Origin: a virus
Reading direction: 5' to 3' (one strand)
IMG/VR virus record: IMGVR_UViG_3300040959_000769
Span: 62,001-126,000 of that record
Length of the DNA: 64,000 bases
Translations under genes and position numbers: made by a program
Notes under the pieces: generated by a model
What the model saw: the letters and a program-made list of their open reading frames with translations, nothing else
Told to the model about the DNA's origin: nothing
The model's database searches: none
Part shown: piece after piece, positions 17,625 through 25,018 of the stretch
Layout: the number at the start of each line of letters is the position of its first letter
Position numbering within the stretch: the stretch's first letter is position 1

Positions 17625-18144
17625 GCCAATTGCTGGTGTTGATCTGTCGTTGACTTCCACGGGTCTGTCCTGCGGAGACGACCGCACAGTAATTAACTCC
17701 AAACTCAAAGAAACGGCAAGATTATTTGAGATACAGTCATATTTCAGAACATGGATAAGCAGCAACGACTTTCCATTTTGTGTGATTGAGGGCTACTCGT
17801 TTGCAAGCAAAAATTCGCAGGCACACAAAATTGGTGAACTGGGCGGAGTTATTCGTTTGCAATTACATATGTTAGGAGTTGGGTATGTCGAAGTACCACC
17901 AACAGTTCGGGCAAAGTTTGCAACAGGGAAAGGTAACGCCAGCAAAAACGAAGTTGTTTCAGCAGTATCGGCAAGAACAGGAATCGTTTGGAGCGGAGCA
18001 GGAGCAGACGACCTTTGCGACGCATTCATCCTTGAGGAGATGGGGCGTACCGTCGTCGGTGATAACCGATACGACTGGCCATCCGAAAACAAGAAAGCCC
18101 TTGACAAAATCAACTGGTCAGAATTGGAGAAATACTATGGCTAG
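17614..18144 (+). CDS. RuvC-like Holliday junction resolvase
   Basis: 176 residues, ATG at 17614. The RNase-H fold is marked by GVDLSLTSTGL with Asp10, VIEGYSF with Glu59, and AGADDLCDAFIL with Asp132/133 and Asp136, the four acidic positions of RuvC. KGNASKNEV is the usual loop before the last helix. In phages such resolvases debranch replication and recombination intermediates before packaging, matching the Rad52/exonuclease pair upstream. Confidence 0.9.
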   Translation: MSSKPIAGVDLSLTSTGLSCGDDRTVINSKLKETARLFEIQSYFRTWISSNDFPFCVIEGYSFASKNSQAHKIGELGGVIRLQLHMLGVGYVEVPPTVRAKFATGKGNASKNEVVSAVSARTGIVWSGAGADDLCDAFILEEMGRTVVGDNRYDWPSENKKALDKINWSELEKYYG

Positions 18145-18475
18145 AAATGCGCCAATTAGTCAAGTGGAGATTGAGCAGGAAATAATCCGGCTCACATCAA
18201 TGCTTGAAGACGAAACGGAAACCTTTGAAGCTCTTGCAGTTGACGCAGCGGAAAAAGAAGCCAATTATAAAAACCTATGGGCAAGAGAGTACCTGTCGGC
18301 TAAAGGTTCAATCAAAGAACGCGAAGCCTGGTCTGACTACAAGTTGGAAGCAGAAATACATCAGCACAAGATCGCAGAAGCCCTAGTGAAGGCTAAACGT
18401 GAACGGCTGTCCTCTTTGCGAACCTCGATTGACGCTTTGCGTACACTGGCAGCAAATGTGAGGGCGCAAACCTGA
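18137..18475 (+). CDS. coiled-coil hypothetical protein
   Basis: 112 residues from ATG at 18137, overlapping the RuvC stop by 8 nt. It is nearly all charged helix (EIIRLTSMLEDETETFEALA, then EHKIAEALVKAKRERLSSL-like heptads). A longer upstream frame would lie inside RuvC and is rejected. No family recognised. Confidence 0.7.
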   Translation: MARNAPISQVEIEQEIIRLTSMLEDETETFEALAVDAAEKEANYKNLWAREYLSAKGSIKEREAWSDYKLEAEIHQHKIAEALVKAKRERLSSLRTSIDALRTLAANVRAQT

Positions 18476-18477
18476 CA

Positions 18478-18564
18478 ATGATTCAGGTCAAAGAAGTTAA
18501 CCTCATCAACCTCAACGCCTACTGGAGCGTCTACCACGCCCGCCCTACTCTTGAAATTGACTGA
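18478..18564 (+). CDS. 28-aa micro-ORF filling the gap before dCMP deaminase
   Basis: ATG at 18478 starts 2 nt after the preceding stop and the frame ends 1 nt before the next ATG. The product starts MIQVKEVNLINLNAYWSVYH and ends RPTLEID. The exact fit in a tightly packed operon suggests a real small gene, but there is no homology evidence and no clear ribosome-binding site. Confidence 0.35.
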   Translation: MIQVKEVNLINLNAYWSVYHARPTLEID

Positions 18565-18565
18565 C

Positions 18566-19066
18566 ATGAACCATGATATTGTCACTGACGTGAACCGTCG
18601 TGAGATCAAATGGCTTCAAGTATTGCCTGAGATTGCGGCGACGTTCTCGACTTGCGCTAAAAGGCAATATGGTGCGGTGATCCTGAACGAAGAAGGCAGG
18701 GTTCTTGGATTCGGTTACAACGGTTCCCCACCCGGAATGAAGCATTGCAATGAAGGGCACTGCCCCCGACTTCATGAACAGTCACCGAATGGAGCGGTCT
18801 ACGACAACTGCATTGCTCAACATGCGGAAGCGAACGCATTACTGTGGAGTGACCCTGCTCAAAGAAAAGACGCGACACTGATCGTGAATGGTCCCCCCTG
18901 TTTCGGATGCGCAAAGCAAATTGCGTCAAGTGGGATAAAAAGGGTGGTCTGCTTTTCGGACGACAGTTATGAGGACTGGTTTACCGTTAGGCAATTTTTA
19001 CTTTCCGCAGGCATAAAAGTAATTGAAGTAAATAAAGAAGTGGTATTGAACAATGGAAAAAATTGA
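18566..19066 (+). CDS. dCMP/cytidine deaminase family protein
   Basis: 166 residues from ATG at 18566. Zinc ligands and the catalytic acid are in CIAQHAEANAL (His86, Glu88) and NGPPCFGCAKQI (Cys112, Cys115). GAVILNEEGRVLGFGYNGSPPG is the nucleotide-binding loop typical of deoxycytidylate deaminases, followed by a Cys/His-rich insertion (HCNEGHCPRLH) seen in dCMP deaminases. It likely converts dCMP to dUMP, feeding dTMP synthesis in infected cells. It overlaps the ParB gene by 14 nt. Confidence 0.9.
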   Translation: MNHDIVTDVNRREIKWLQVLPEIAATFSTCAKRQYGAVILNEEGRVLGFGYNGSPPGMKHCNEGHCPRLHEQSPNGAVYDNCIAQHAEANALLWSDPAQRKDATLIVNGPPCFGCAKQIASSGIKRVVCFSDDSYEDWFTVRQFLLSAGIKVIEVNKEVVLNNGKN

Positions 19067-19847
19067 CAAGTCTCTAAAAAACCTTTTGGTCAACCTTGAT
19101 GACCTGGTTCCACTTGATGGCAATCCACGTAAAGGCAACGTAGACGCCATCATGGCTTCCTACGAACAGTTCGGACAGGTCAAGCCCGTTGTCGTTCGTC
19201 CCAATGACGACTCCACATACACCGTCATTGCTGGAAACCATCAAGTCGAAGCAGCACGACGCTTAGGATGGAGCAAAATCGCAGCAGTACAAATGAAAGT
19301 TGATGAATCAACTGCTGTCGCATTCGCTCTTGCCGACAACCGCACCACAGAGATGGGTCATACGGATCCTGAACTTCTGAACGAACTGTTGAGCGAAGTT
19401 GTTTCTGATTTCTCCGACTTGTGGGACGGTTTGGGTTGGGACGAATTTGAACTAGCGGCTCTTGACGAACAGGCGGCACGTCTGACAGCAATTTCTGAAG
19501 AGGAATCTGGCTACATCGCTCCTGTCATCATTAATCCCGAACTTGAGGAACCAGAACGCGACAAGCAAGCAAACCTCACCCCAACTGTTGACAATAGTTC
19601 TGGGGAGAGTAGACTTGTCCCATCTGGGGAAGTTGACCAGAAAGAAGCAGTAGTAAGCGGCAGCACTGCAATTGGGCAATCAGGCTCAAGCAAAGCAGTC
19701 GTTCAATACACGCTTGTTTTTGATGACCCAGATCAACAAAGAAAATGGTACTCGTTTATTAGATGGCTGAGGATGGATCCAGGTTATGACGGATCCACAA
19801 CGGCTGAAAGGCTCATGAGCTTCATTGATGCTCACTCAAACTTTTAA
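19053..19847 (+). CDS. ParB/Spo0J N-terminal domain protein (1)
   Basis: 264 residues, ATG at 19053. The ParB-N fold is marked by LVPLDGNPRKGN, GQVKPVVVRPNDD and VIAGNHQVEAARRLGW, followed by DNRTTEMGHTDPELL. This is the CTPase/nucleotide-binding fold, not a full partition protein: no typical ParB helix-turn-helix follows. The middle is an acidic linker and the last ~50 residues form another small domain (YTLVFDDPDQQRKWYSFIRW). Together with the PAPS-reductase-like gene and a second ParB protein downstream it resembles IbrB-IbrA type pairs. Confidence 0.85.
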   Translation: MEKIDKSLKNLLVNLDDLVPLDGNPRKGNVDAIMASYEQFGQVKPVVVRPNDDSTYTVIAGNHQVEAARRLGWSKIAAVQMKVDESTAVAFALADNRTTEMGHTDPELLNELLSEVVSDFSDLWDGLGWDEFELAALDEQAARLTAISEEESGYIAPVIINPELEEPERDKQANLTPTVDNSSGESRLVPSGEVDQKEAVVSGSTAIGQSGSSKAVVQYTLVFDDPDQQRKWYSFIRWLRMDPGYDGSTTAERLMSFIDAHSNF

Positions 19848-19849
19848 CT

Positions 19850-20449
19850 ATGGCTAACACAAGACCCAAATCACCACATGGAACTCACAGCAGATACTCA
19901 GGTGGTTGTAGATGCGACGAATGTAGAGAAGGTCACCGGATCTACATTCGTGAACGTAAGCGGAAAATCAGCAGAGCGAAGCAAGGAACCGGACCTCCCG
20001 TAGAACCTCGTTTAATTTCAGCGGAAGGTTCCCGTAGACACATCAACTACCTGAGAGAACATGGAATTGGGTATCGAGCAATTGAACAAAAGATGGGTTT
20101 CTCTCGGGCGAACCTATCGAAGATCGCAAACGGACAACAGAAAAAAGTTCTCCCCAGCACGGAGCAAAAACTTCTAGCGATCACAGCCGACTCGTACTCC
20201 AAGGATCACACTGTTCCTTCTGACTACGCCAAAGAAGTTGCCCAGGAAATATTTGACGCCGGTTACACACTCAGGCAGATAAACGAAATTCTCGGCAACA
20301 AAATGCCACACCAAAAACTGGTAAACGGAAAACGAATCCGCCTCAAGCAAGAACGTAAGATTGAGGCGCTCCACTTCTATTTGCTCCGTAGGCCAATCAA
20401 AGCAGAGAAGCCGAAGGGTTCACGCAGGAAGGGATACTACGCAATATGA
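19850..20449 (+). CDS. GCRC finger plus helix-turn-helix protein
   Basis: 199 residues, ATG at 19850, 2 nt after the ParB stop. SPHGTHSRYSGGCRCDECRE near the N-terminus repeats the motif of the 54-aa protein at 17101. Next comes a likely helix-turn-helix (GYRAIEQKMGFSRANLSKIA, residues ~77-96), then a second helical pair (LRQINEILGNKMPHQKLVNG) and a basic C-terminus. It probably binds DNA; inserted between ParB and the PAPS-reductase gene with ATGA coupling, it may be part of that module or its regulator. Confidence 0.75.
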   Translation: MANTRPKSPHGTHSRYSGGCRCDECREGHRIYIRERKRKISRAKQGTGPPVEPRLISAEGSRRHINYLREHGIGYRAIEQKMGFSRANLSKIANGQQKKVLPSTEQKLLAITADSYSKDHTVPSDYAKEVAQEIFDAGYTLRQINEILGNKMPHQKLVNGKRIRLKQERKIEALHFYLLRRPIKAEKPKGSRRKGYYAI

Positions 20450-21615
20450 CACGCCAACGAATGTTTCTTGACATGACATGTGTTGACGCTGCACGCGAGC
20501 GTATCCGACACGTCTACGACACCTTTGACACAGTATGCGTCCAGTTTTCAGGAGGCAAAGATTCAACTGCCGTCCTGTACCTAGCGAAAGAAATCCACGA
20601 AGAACGAAACCTCGGACCAGTCAAAGTCATCTTCAGAGATGAAGAAATGGTCTCACCCGTGGTGGTTAAATATCTTGAAGAAGTAAGAAATTACGACTGG
20701 GTGGACATGGAGTGGTACTGCTTGCCACAGGGTCAAGAGATCTGGGTTCTAGGTCGAAGAGAGTACTGCTTGCTTTGGTCAGAAAAACGCGCAAAAGAAG
20801 GTCGCCTGTACCGGGAGATGCCGGATTGGGCTATCCGCGCAGAACACTTCGGTCTGGATCCGAGTAAAACCATCACTCAATCAATTGACTACTACACGAT
20901 GCAGGGGAAGAAGGGAAGAACCGCATTCCTCACTGGTGTTCGTGCGAATGAGTCCATGATTAGGTACAGGTCATGTGTTCAGAAACTCCACGAAAACTAC
21001 ATCAACATCCCTTACAGGATGAAAAAATCAATACCGCTTCGGTTCGCCAAAATCATTTATGACTGGACTACAGATGATGTGTTGAAATTCATCAGTGAAG
21101 AACACAATGCTTCCTACTGCGAATACTACGACCTTGCTGCGATCACCAAATCAAATACTCGTGTTGGTATCCCTCTGCATGCAGTAGCAATCCGGCGGAT
21201 AGGCGATGTGGTCGCCACCGAGCCCGAATTCTACGACCGGCTATACGAATGCTTCCCGCAAATTGACACGCAACGTCGCTGGTGGCCAGAGTTTGACATT
21301 GAGAACATGATAAAAACGTATGCAACTCTCGGGTGGGAGGGCGTCAAGTTATGCATTGACGACAACATGCTCACGCCAGGCATCAGGAAACGAGCTTTAG
21401 CGTTTTCTGCCGAATTTAGAAAGAAGCACACAAAGGATCCGTACTCGTATCCGATCTCTTGGCTGATTCGCAACCTGCTTCTCAACGAGTTCAACATCTC
21501 ATCAGTGAGCCCTGTTGGACCAAAAACTCGAGCCCATACCGTACGAATCGCAGAAGAGGAAGCCAACGAACTCGCAGCCTTGGATGCACTTGACTATCAG
21601 GATGACAGCCGATGA
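20446..21615 (+). CDS. PAPS-reductase-like PP-loop protein (IbrA/DndC-like)
   Basis: 389 residues, ATG at 20446 overlapping the preceding stop. The PP-loop is VQFSGGKDSTAVL (SGGKDS at 35-40) and a GVRANES motif follows, as in phosphoadenosine-phosphosulfate reductase and N-type ATP pyrophosphatase families. At 389 residues it is longer than classical CysH and closer to IbrA- or DndC-like proteins. The family activates a substrate by adenylation or transfers sulfur. The next gene, a second ParB-fold protein, starts in its stop codon. Role here unknown; nucleotide or DNA modification, or regulation, are the options. Confidence 0.85.
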   Translation: MTRQRMFLDMTCVDAARERIRHVYDTFDTVCVQFSGGKDSTAVLYLAKEIHEERNLGPVKVIFRDEEMVSPVVVKYLEEVRNYDWVDMEWYCLPQGQEIWVLGRREYCLLWSEKRAKEGRLYREMPDWAIRAEHFGLDPSKTITQSIDYYTMQGKKGRTAFLTGVRANESMIRYRSCVQKLHENYINIPYRMKKSIPLRFAKIIYDWTTDDVLKFISEEHNASYCEYYDLAAITKSNTRVGIPLHAVAIRRIGDVVATEPEFYDRLYECFPQIDTQRRWWPEFDIENMIKTYATLGWEGVKLCIDDNMLTPGIRKRALAFSAEFRKKHTKDPYSYPISWLIRNLLLNEFNISSVSPVGPKTRAHTVRIAEEEANELAALDALDYQDDSR

Positions 21616-22169
21616 ATATGTTAGAAATTCAATGGGTTAACGGACAAGACCTTAACGCCGCAGAGTGGCGAGCAAACTACGTTTTGCAACCAGATCTTCG
21701 CGTGCTCTACCAAAGCATGAAAGATTACGGCTGGATCCAACCAATCATTGTCCAAAAGAAAACCAACGTGATCATTGACGGTCACTACAGGTGGGAAATT
21801 GCTGGCTCCCTGAAACCGTTTGAAAAGAAATACAAGTCCCTTGTACCCGTGGTCTACGAAGACTGTAGTGACACAGAGGCAATGATGATGCACCTGCGAC
21901 TCAACAGGGGTCGGGGGTCTGTTGCAGGCAAACAGATGGCACGAATCATCAGAAAAGTAAAAATGTCACGCAAGTACGATGAAAAAGATTTCAAGCGTTT
22001 ACTTGCAATGCACTATGACGAAATTGACATTATGGTTGATGGAACCCTTCTGAAGAGTAGGAATATCGCTGATCACAAGTATTCAAACGCTTGGATACCA
22101 GTTGAAGCGCCCGCAGATGCAACCGAAACGGCATCAATTATTGAACGCCCACCAAATGCGGATAGATGA
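21612..22169 (+). CDS. ParB/Spo0J-like protein (2), IbrB-like
   Basis: 185 residues, ATG at 21612 inside the upstream stop. PDLRVLYQSMKDYGWIQPII and VIIDGHYRWEIAGSL give the ParB-N signature, and MMMHLRLNRGRGSVAGKQMA resembles the box after it. It is compact, as in IbrB. The strict coupling to the PP-loop gene says the two proteins act together. C-terminal ~40 residues look disordered. Confidence 0.82.
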   Translation: MNMLEIQWVNGQDLNAAEWRANYVLQPDLRVLYQSMKDYGWIQPIIVQKKTNVIIDGHYRWEIAGSLKPFEKKYKSLVPVVYEDCSDTEAMMMHLRLNRGRGSVAGKQMARIIRKVKMSRKYDEKDFKRLLAMHYDEIDIMVDGTLLKSRNIADHKYSNAWIPVEAPADATETASIIERPPNADR

Positions 22170-22184
22170 TAAAATTTAGAAGTT

Positions 22185-22373
22185 ATGCCAACTCCATCCT
22201 TTTTACCTGACGAAGAAGTAAGCCCAGGAGATCGACGTCGTCGTCCTTCTTGGTGGCGTCGTGCCCTTGCAGCACTTCTGCGTTCACTTGGCAGAACAAG
22301 TCGCCCAGGTCAGTTCCGAGATCTCGCCCCCCGCAGATTCGGCGGTGCAGGTCGCGGTGGCGACGAAATCTGA
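22185..22373 (+). CDS. 62-aa basic Arg/Gly-rich protein
   Basis: ATG at 22185, 15 nt after the ParB-like gene. It begins MPTPSFLPDEEVSPGDRRRR and has WWRRALAALLRSLGR, a possible amphipathic helix, then a Gly/Arg-rich end. GC is higher than in the neighbours. A longer antisense frame (minus strand, 22183-22461) also exists; this plus-strand frame is preferred because it fits the operon spacing. Uncertain. Confidence 0.45.
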   Translation: MPTPSFLPDEEVSPGDRRRRPSWWRRALAALLRSLGRTSRPGQFRDLAPRRFGGAGRGGDEI

Positions 22374-22414
22374 TGCTAAGGTGATTTGATACTCGCACCT
22401 GAAAGCATTGGTTA

Positions 22415-23482
22415 ATGAAAATTGGGATTGCATCCAACGACTGGTCGCGAACAGTCTTCAATCAGTACGGAAACGTTCCAGGCGGAGCTAACTACATCCG
22501 CCTACAGCAATGGCAACGCCACTCTGAACACAAGTATGTCTCTGGACTTTTAGCAACTCACCCGAACAAAGGTTTCGGAATTGTTGACCATCGAGGAACT
22601 CAGCACTACGACATTGATGTAGTGATCATGCAGCGAATCATGCATCGTCAATTGACAGAAGATCTAATGAGCCCCAAAAACAGAAATAAATTAGTTATCA
22701 ATGATTTAGATGACTGGTACTGGGGTTTGCATCGCGACAATCTTGCTTATCAAAGACTGCAAGAAAATGCTGACAGCGACGAAACACTTGACTACTACAA
22801 AAGCAATATAAAACTCTCAGATGTAGTGGTTGTCTCAACACCTTTCCTGTTTTCAAAGATGGCACACGAATTCAGTATTGGATCAGACAAAGTCCACATG
22901 ATTGAAAACAGAGTTGATACCGACAAGTACAAGAGAAAACCAATTTCATCAAAGAAGCCAATCCTTGGATGGGTCGGGTCAACGCTACACCGTTCCATGG
23001 ATCTGGAGATATTGCAGGATTCACTATCCGACGGGGAATACCGCATGCACCACACCGGCTACGCTGGTGGACCAACAATGGCAAGCAAAATAGGCATTGA
23101 TCCAGGAAGAGTCACAACATCACCGATGTTCGATCCGTATCAGTATGGTCAGAAAGCCTTCACATCCTTTGATGTCGGGCTTGCACCTCTTAACGATGTT
23201 CCGTTCAATCACGCCAAGTCATGGATCAAAGCGATCGAATATGCCGCCGCAGGAATCCCATTCGTATGTTCGGACATCAGCGAATACCGGCGTCTGCAAA
23301 CCACATACGGAATAGGTCGTCTAGCTTCAACATCAGACGAGTGGAAACAACACCTCGCGGAACTAAAGAACCACTCAGTCAGGAAAGAAGAATCAGAAAA
23401 GGTCTACAAAACGGTACGTGAGCATCTTGACGTTCGTGAAATGGCCAAAGATTGGGATGCTTTAATTAGCAACTACACGTAG
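22415..23482 (+). CDS. GT4-like glycosyltransferase
   Basis: 355 residues, ATG at 22415. Two Rossmann-like halves are visible: an N-terminal half with DVVIMQRIMHRQLTEDL and INDLDDWYWGLH, and a C-terminal half starting PILGWVGSTLHRSMDLEIL and carrying DVGLAPLNDVPFNHAKSWIK and AIEYAAAGIPFVCSD, the donor-binding region of GT-B group-1 transferases (GT4-like). It would transfer a sugar from a nucleotide sugar. It borders the oxygenase island and ends 1 nt from the convergent PhyH gene, so it may take part in decorating virion or host molecules. Confidence 0.82.
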   Translation: MKIGIASNDWSRTVFNQYGNVPGGANYIRLQQWQRHSEHKYVSGLLATHPNKGFGIVDHRGTQHYDIDVVIMQRIMHRQLTEDLMSPKNRNKLVINDLDDWYWGLHRDNLAYQRLQENADSDETLDYYKSNIKLSDVVVVSTPFLFSKMAHEFSIGSDKVHMIENRVDTDKYKRKPISSKKPILGWVGSTLHRSMDLEILQDSLSDGEYRMHHTGYAGGPTMASKIGIDPGRVTTSPMFDPYQYGQKAFTSFDVGLAPLNDVPFNHAKSWIKAIEYAAAGIPFVCSDISEYRRLQTTYGIGRLASTSDEWKQHLAELKNHSVRKEESEKVYKTVREHLDVREMAKDWDALISNYT

Positions 23483-23483
23483 G

Positions 23484-24236
23484 TCACAAGAAATACAAAG
23501 CCCCCGACCCGCCGTGGCGAGCATATCTATCCTTCATCGTTTCACTCTCCATCTCTGACTTCCTCACCTCGTAAGGAGGTAAAGGTCCGCGATGAAATTC
23601 GTGAGAATAAGTCCCACAGTAATGACCGATCAAAGTTGGCCGATGTGGGTTTGATCTAACTCGAGATCCACGGTGGTAGGTCTGGGAGTGCCAACCTACG
23701 ACATCACCCTTGCTGCCTTCAAAACGATAAATCTTTGGCTTCTTCTCCGCAATTTCAACCAAGATTCTTTGATTGACAATCTCGTCCTCAGCGTCTTTGT
23801 GATTTTCTCCGTCAAAAGAAATATGTTCCCACTTGTGAGAACCAACGATCAACTCAAAAGGTCCAGACTGGTCGTCAAGTTCACCCAAAGCGACAATCAC
23901 GCCAACATAAGTTGAGTTGGCATGAGGATCAGGCAGCAAAGCGTCCTTGTGCCAGCCGCACTGGGTGGATCTCTGCATGGTCATTTCTACGTGCAGAGCT
24001 GCCGCCATCTCAATTTCTTCAAAGGCACTTTCAATGGCTTGATGGCAAAGCACGTCAAGAATTTCCGGGTGCTCCAAGTATTTCGTGCTACGTCCCCATC
24101 CGTCAAGAGATTCACCATGGTTATGTTGGTACATCTCCAAATATGAATCAATAACCTCCCCAGGGATAGCGCTTTGCAACACAAAAAATCCGTCTTGCTC
24201 GTACTGCTCCGCAACGCTTCTTTTGTCGTTCATCAT
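23484..24236 (-). CDS. PhyH-family 2OG/Fe(II) dioxygenase (1)
   Basis: 250 residues, ATG at 24236 or 24233; both fit, since the upstream stop lies within ATGATG. It has the phytanoyl-CoA-dioxygenase pattern: EQDGFFVLQSAIP at the start, GWHKDALL with His96 and Asp98, then SGPFELIVGSHKWEH, and TYHRGSRVRSNPHRPTLIGH with distal His188 and Arg199 for 2-oxoglutarate. The metal triad and co-substrate residue are all present, so it should be active. The substrate is not predictable. Last gene of a four-gene leftward operon. Confidence 0.88.
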   Translation of the reverse strand: MMNDKRSVAEQYEQDGFFVLQSAIPGEVIDSYLEMYQHNHGESLDGWGRSTKYLEHPEILDVLCHQAIESAFEEIEMAAALHVEMTMQRSTQCGWHKDALLPDPHANSTYVGVIVALGELDDQSGPFELIVGSHKWEHISFDGENHKDAEDEIVNQRILVEIAEKKPKIYRFEGSKGDVVGWHSQTYHRGSRVRSNPHRPTLIGHYCGTYSHEFHRGPLPPYEVRKSEMESETMKDRYARHGGSGALYFL

Positions 24237-25018
24237 TCTCCCGAGTTATGCATGTTGGCTCGATACCAGCCGGAACCGTGCCACCGCATATCTGGATCGC
24301 GTTCCATTGATTCGACTACTTCACTAAGTTGTGGTCGTTCTGTTGACTCTGACCAAGTCCAATGATTGGAAAAATGCCCAATCAATGCTGGTCTCGGAAT
24401 GTTCCTACGTGGCGGAGAACCGCGATGAATTACCCTGCTGTTCCAGAACAGTGCATCGCCCTTCTTCGGCATGAAAGTTGTGACCTCATGTTCGTTATTA
24501 TCCATCGCCATTTGACACATGTGGAGCATCCCCAAGCGATTGTCTTTGCCGAACGATATGTCAAGATCCCAGCGATGAGAACCCTTCAGGTATTGGAATG
24601 GACCTGAACCCTCATCAATGTCAGCCAAAGCGATCCACACTCCAAGATATTGATCTGCACCGTTGGGATTGTCGTTGAGTTCATCAACGTGCCATCCGGT
24701 GTTTGACGATCTCCAGTAGGTCAGATCGGAGTGCAAGGCAAGGCACATGTCAAGTTTTGTGAAGGTGTCCGAAATTGACTGATGAAGAAGCAGATCTCGA
24801 ATCTCCGGATACTCCAAGTACATCTGGTCAATGCCGGTGAAGCGCTGATGGTTATCGTCAAAGGTGAAGGTTTTGTGCCAAAAGTTGTTGACGTAGTCAT
24901 CAATGACCGCATGCGGCACCAAACCAGGGCATTCAACTACCCCGTTTTTTTGAAATGTTTGGAGAAGTGTTTCAGTTTTGCCTGTCAAGGTGGACGATTG
25001 CGACAATTTTTTCTCCAT
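24233..25018 (-). CDS. PhyH-family 2OG/Fe(II) dioxygenase (2)
   Basis: 261 residues from ATG at 25018; an upstream ATG at 25054 is possible but overlaps the preceding gene further (47 nt overlap already). Motifs: TGWHVDELND with His110 and Asp112, SGPFQYLKGSHRWD, and VIHRGSPPRRNIPRPALIGH with His198 and Arg209. Similarity to the neighbouring PhyH gene in layout suggests an old duplication. Predicted active; substrate unknown. Confidence 0.85.
   Translation of the reverse strand: MEKKLSQSSTLTGKTETLLQTFQKNGVVECPGLVPHAVIDDYVNNFWHKTFTFDDNHQRFTGIDQMYLEYPEIRDLLLHQSISDTFTKLDMCLALHSDLTYWRSSNTGWHVDELNDNPNGADQYLGVWIALADIDEGSGPFQYLKGSHRWDLDISFGKDNRLGMLHMCQMAMDNNEHEVTTFMPKKGDALFWNSRVIHRGSPPRRNIPRPALIGHFSNHWTWSESTERPQLSEVVESMERDPDMRWHGSGWYRANMHNSGE

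Noticed and set aside
22183-22461. Minus-strand 92-residue frame opposite the 62-aa gene
   Set aside because: It lies antisense between two plus-strand genes, enters the glycosyltransferase start and has no recognisable domain.
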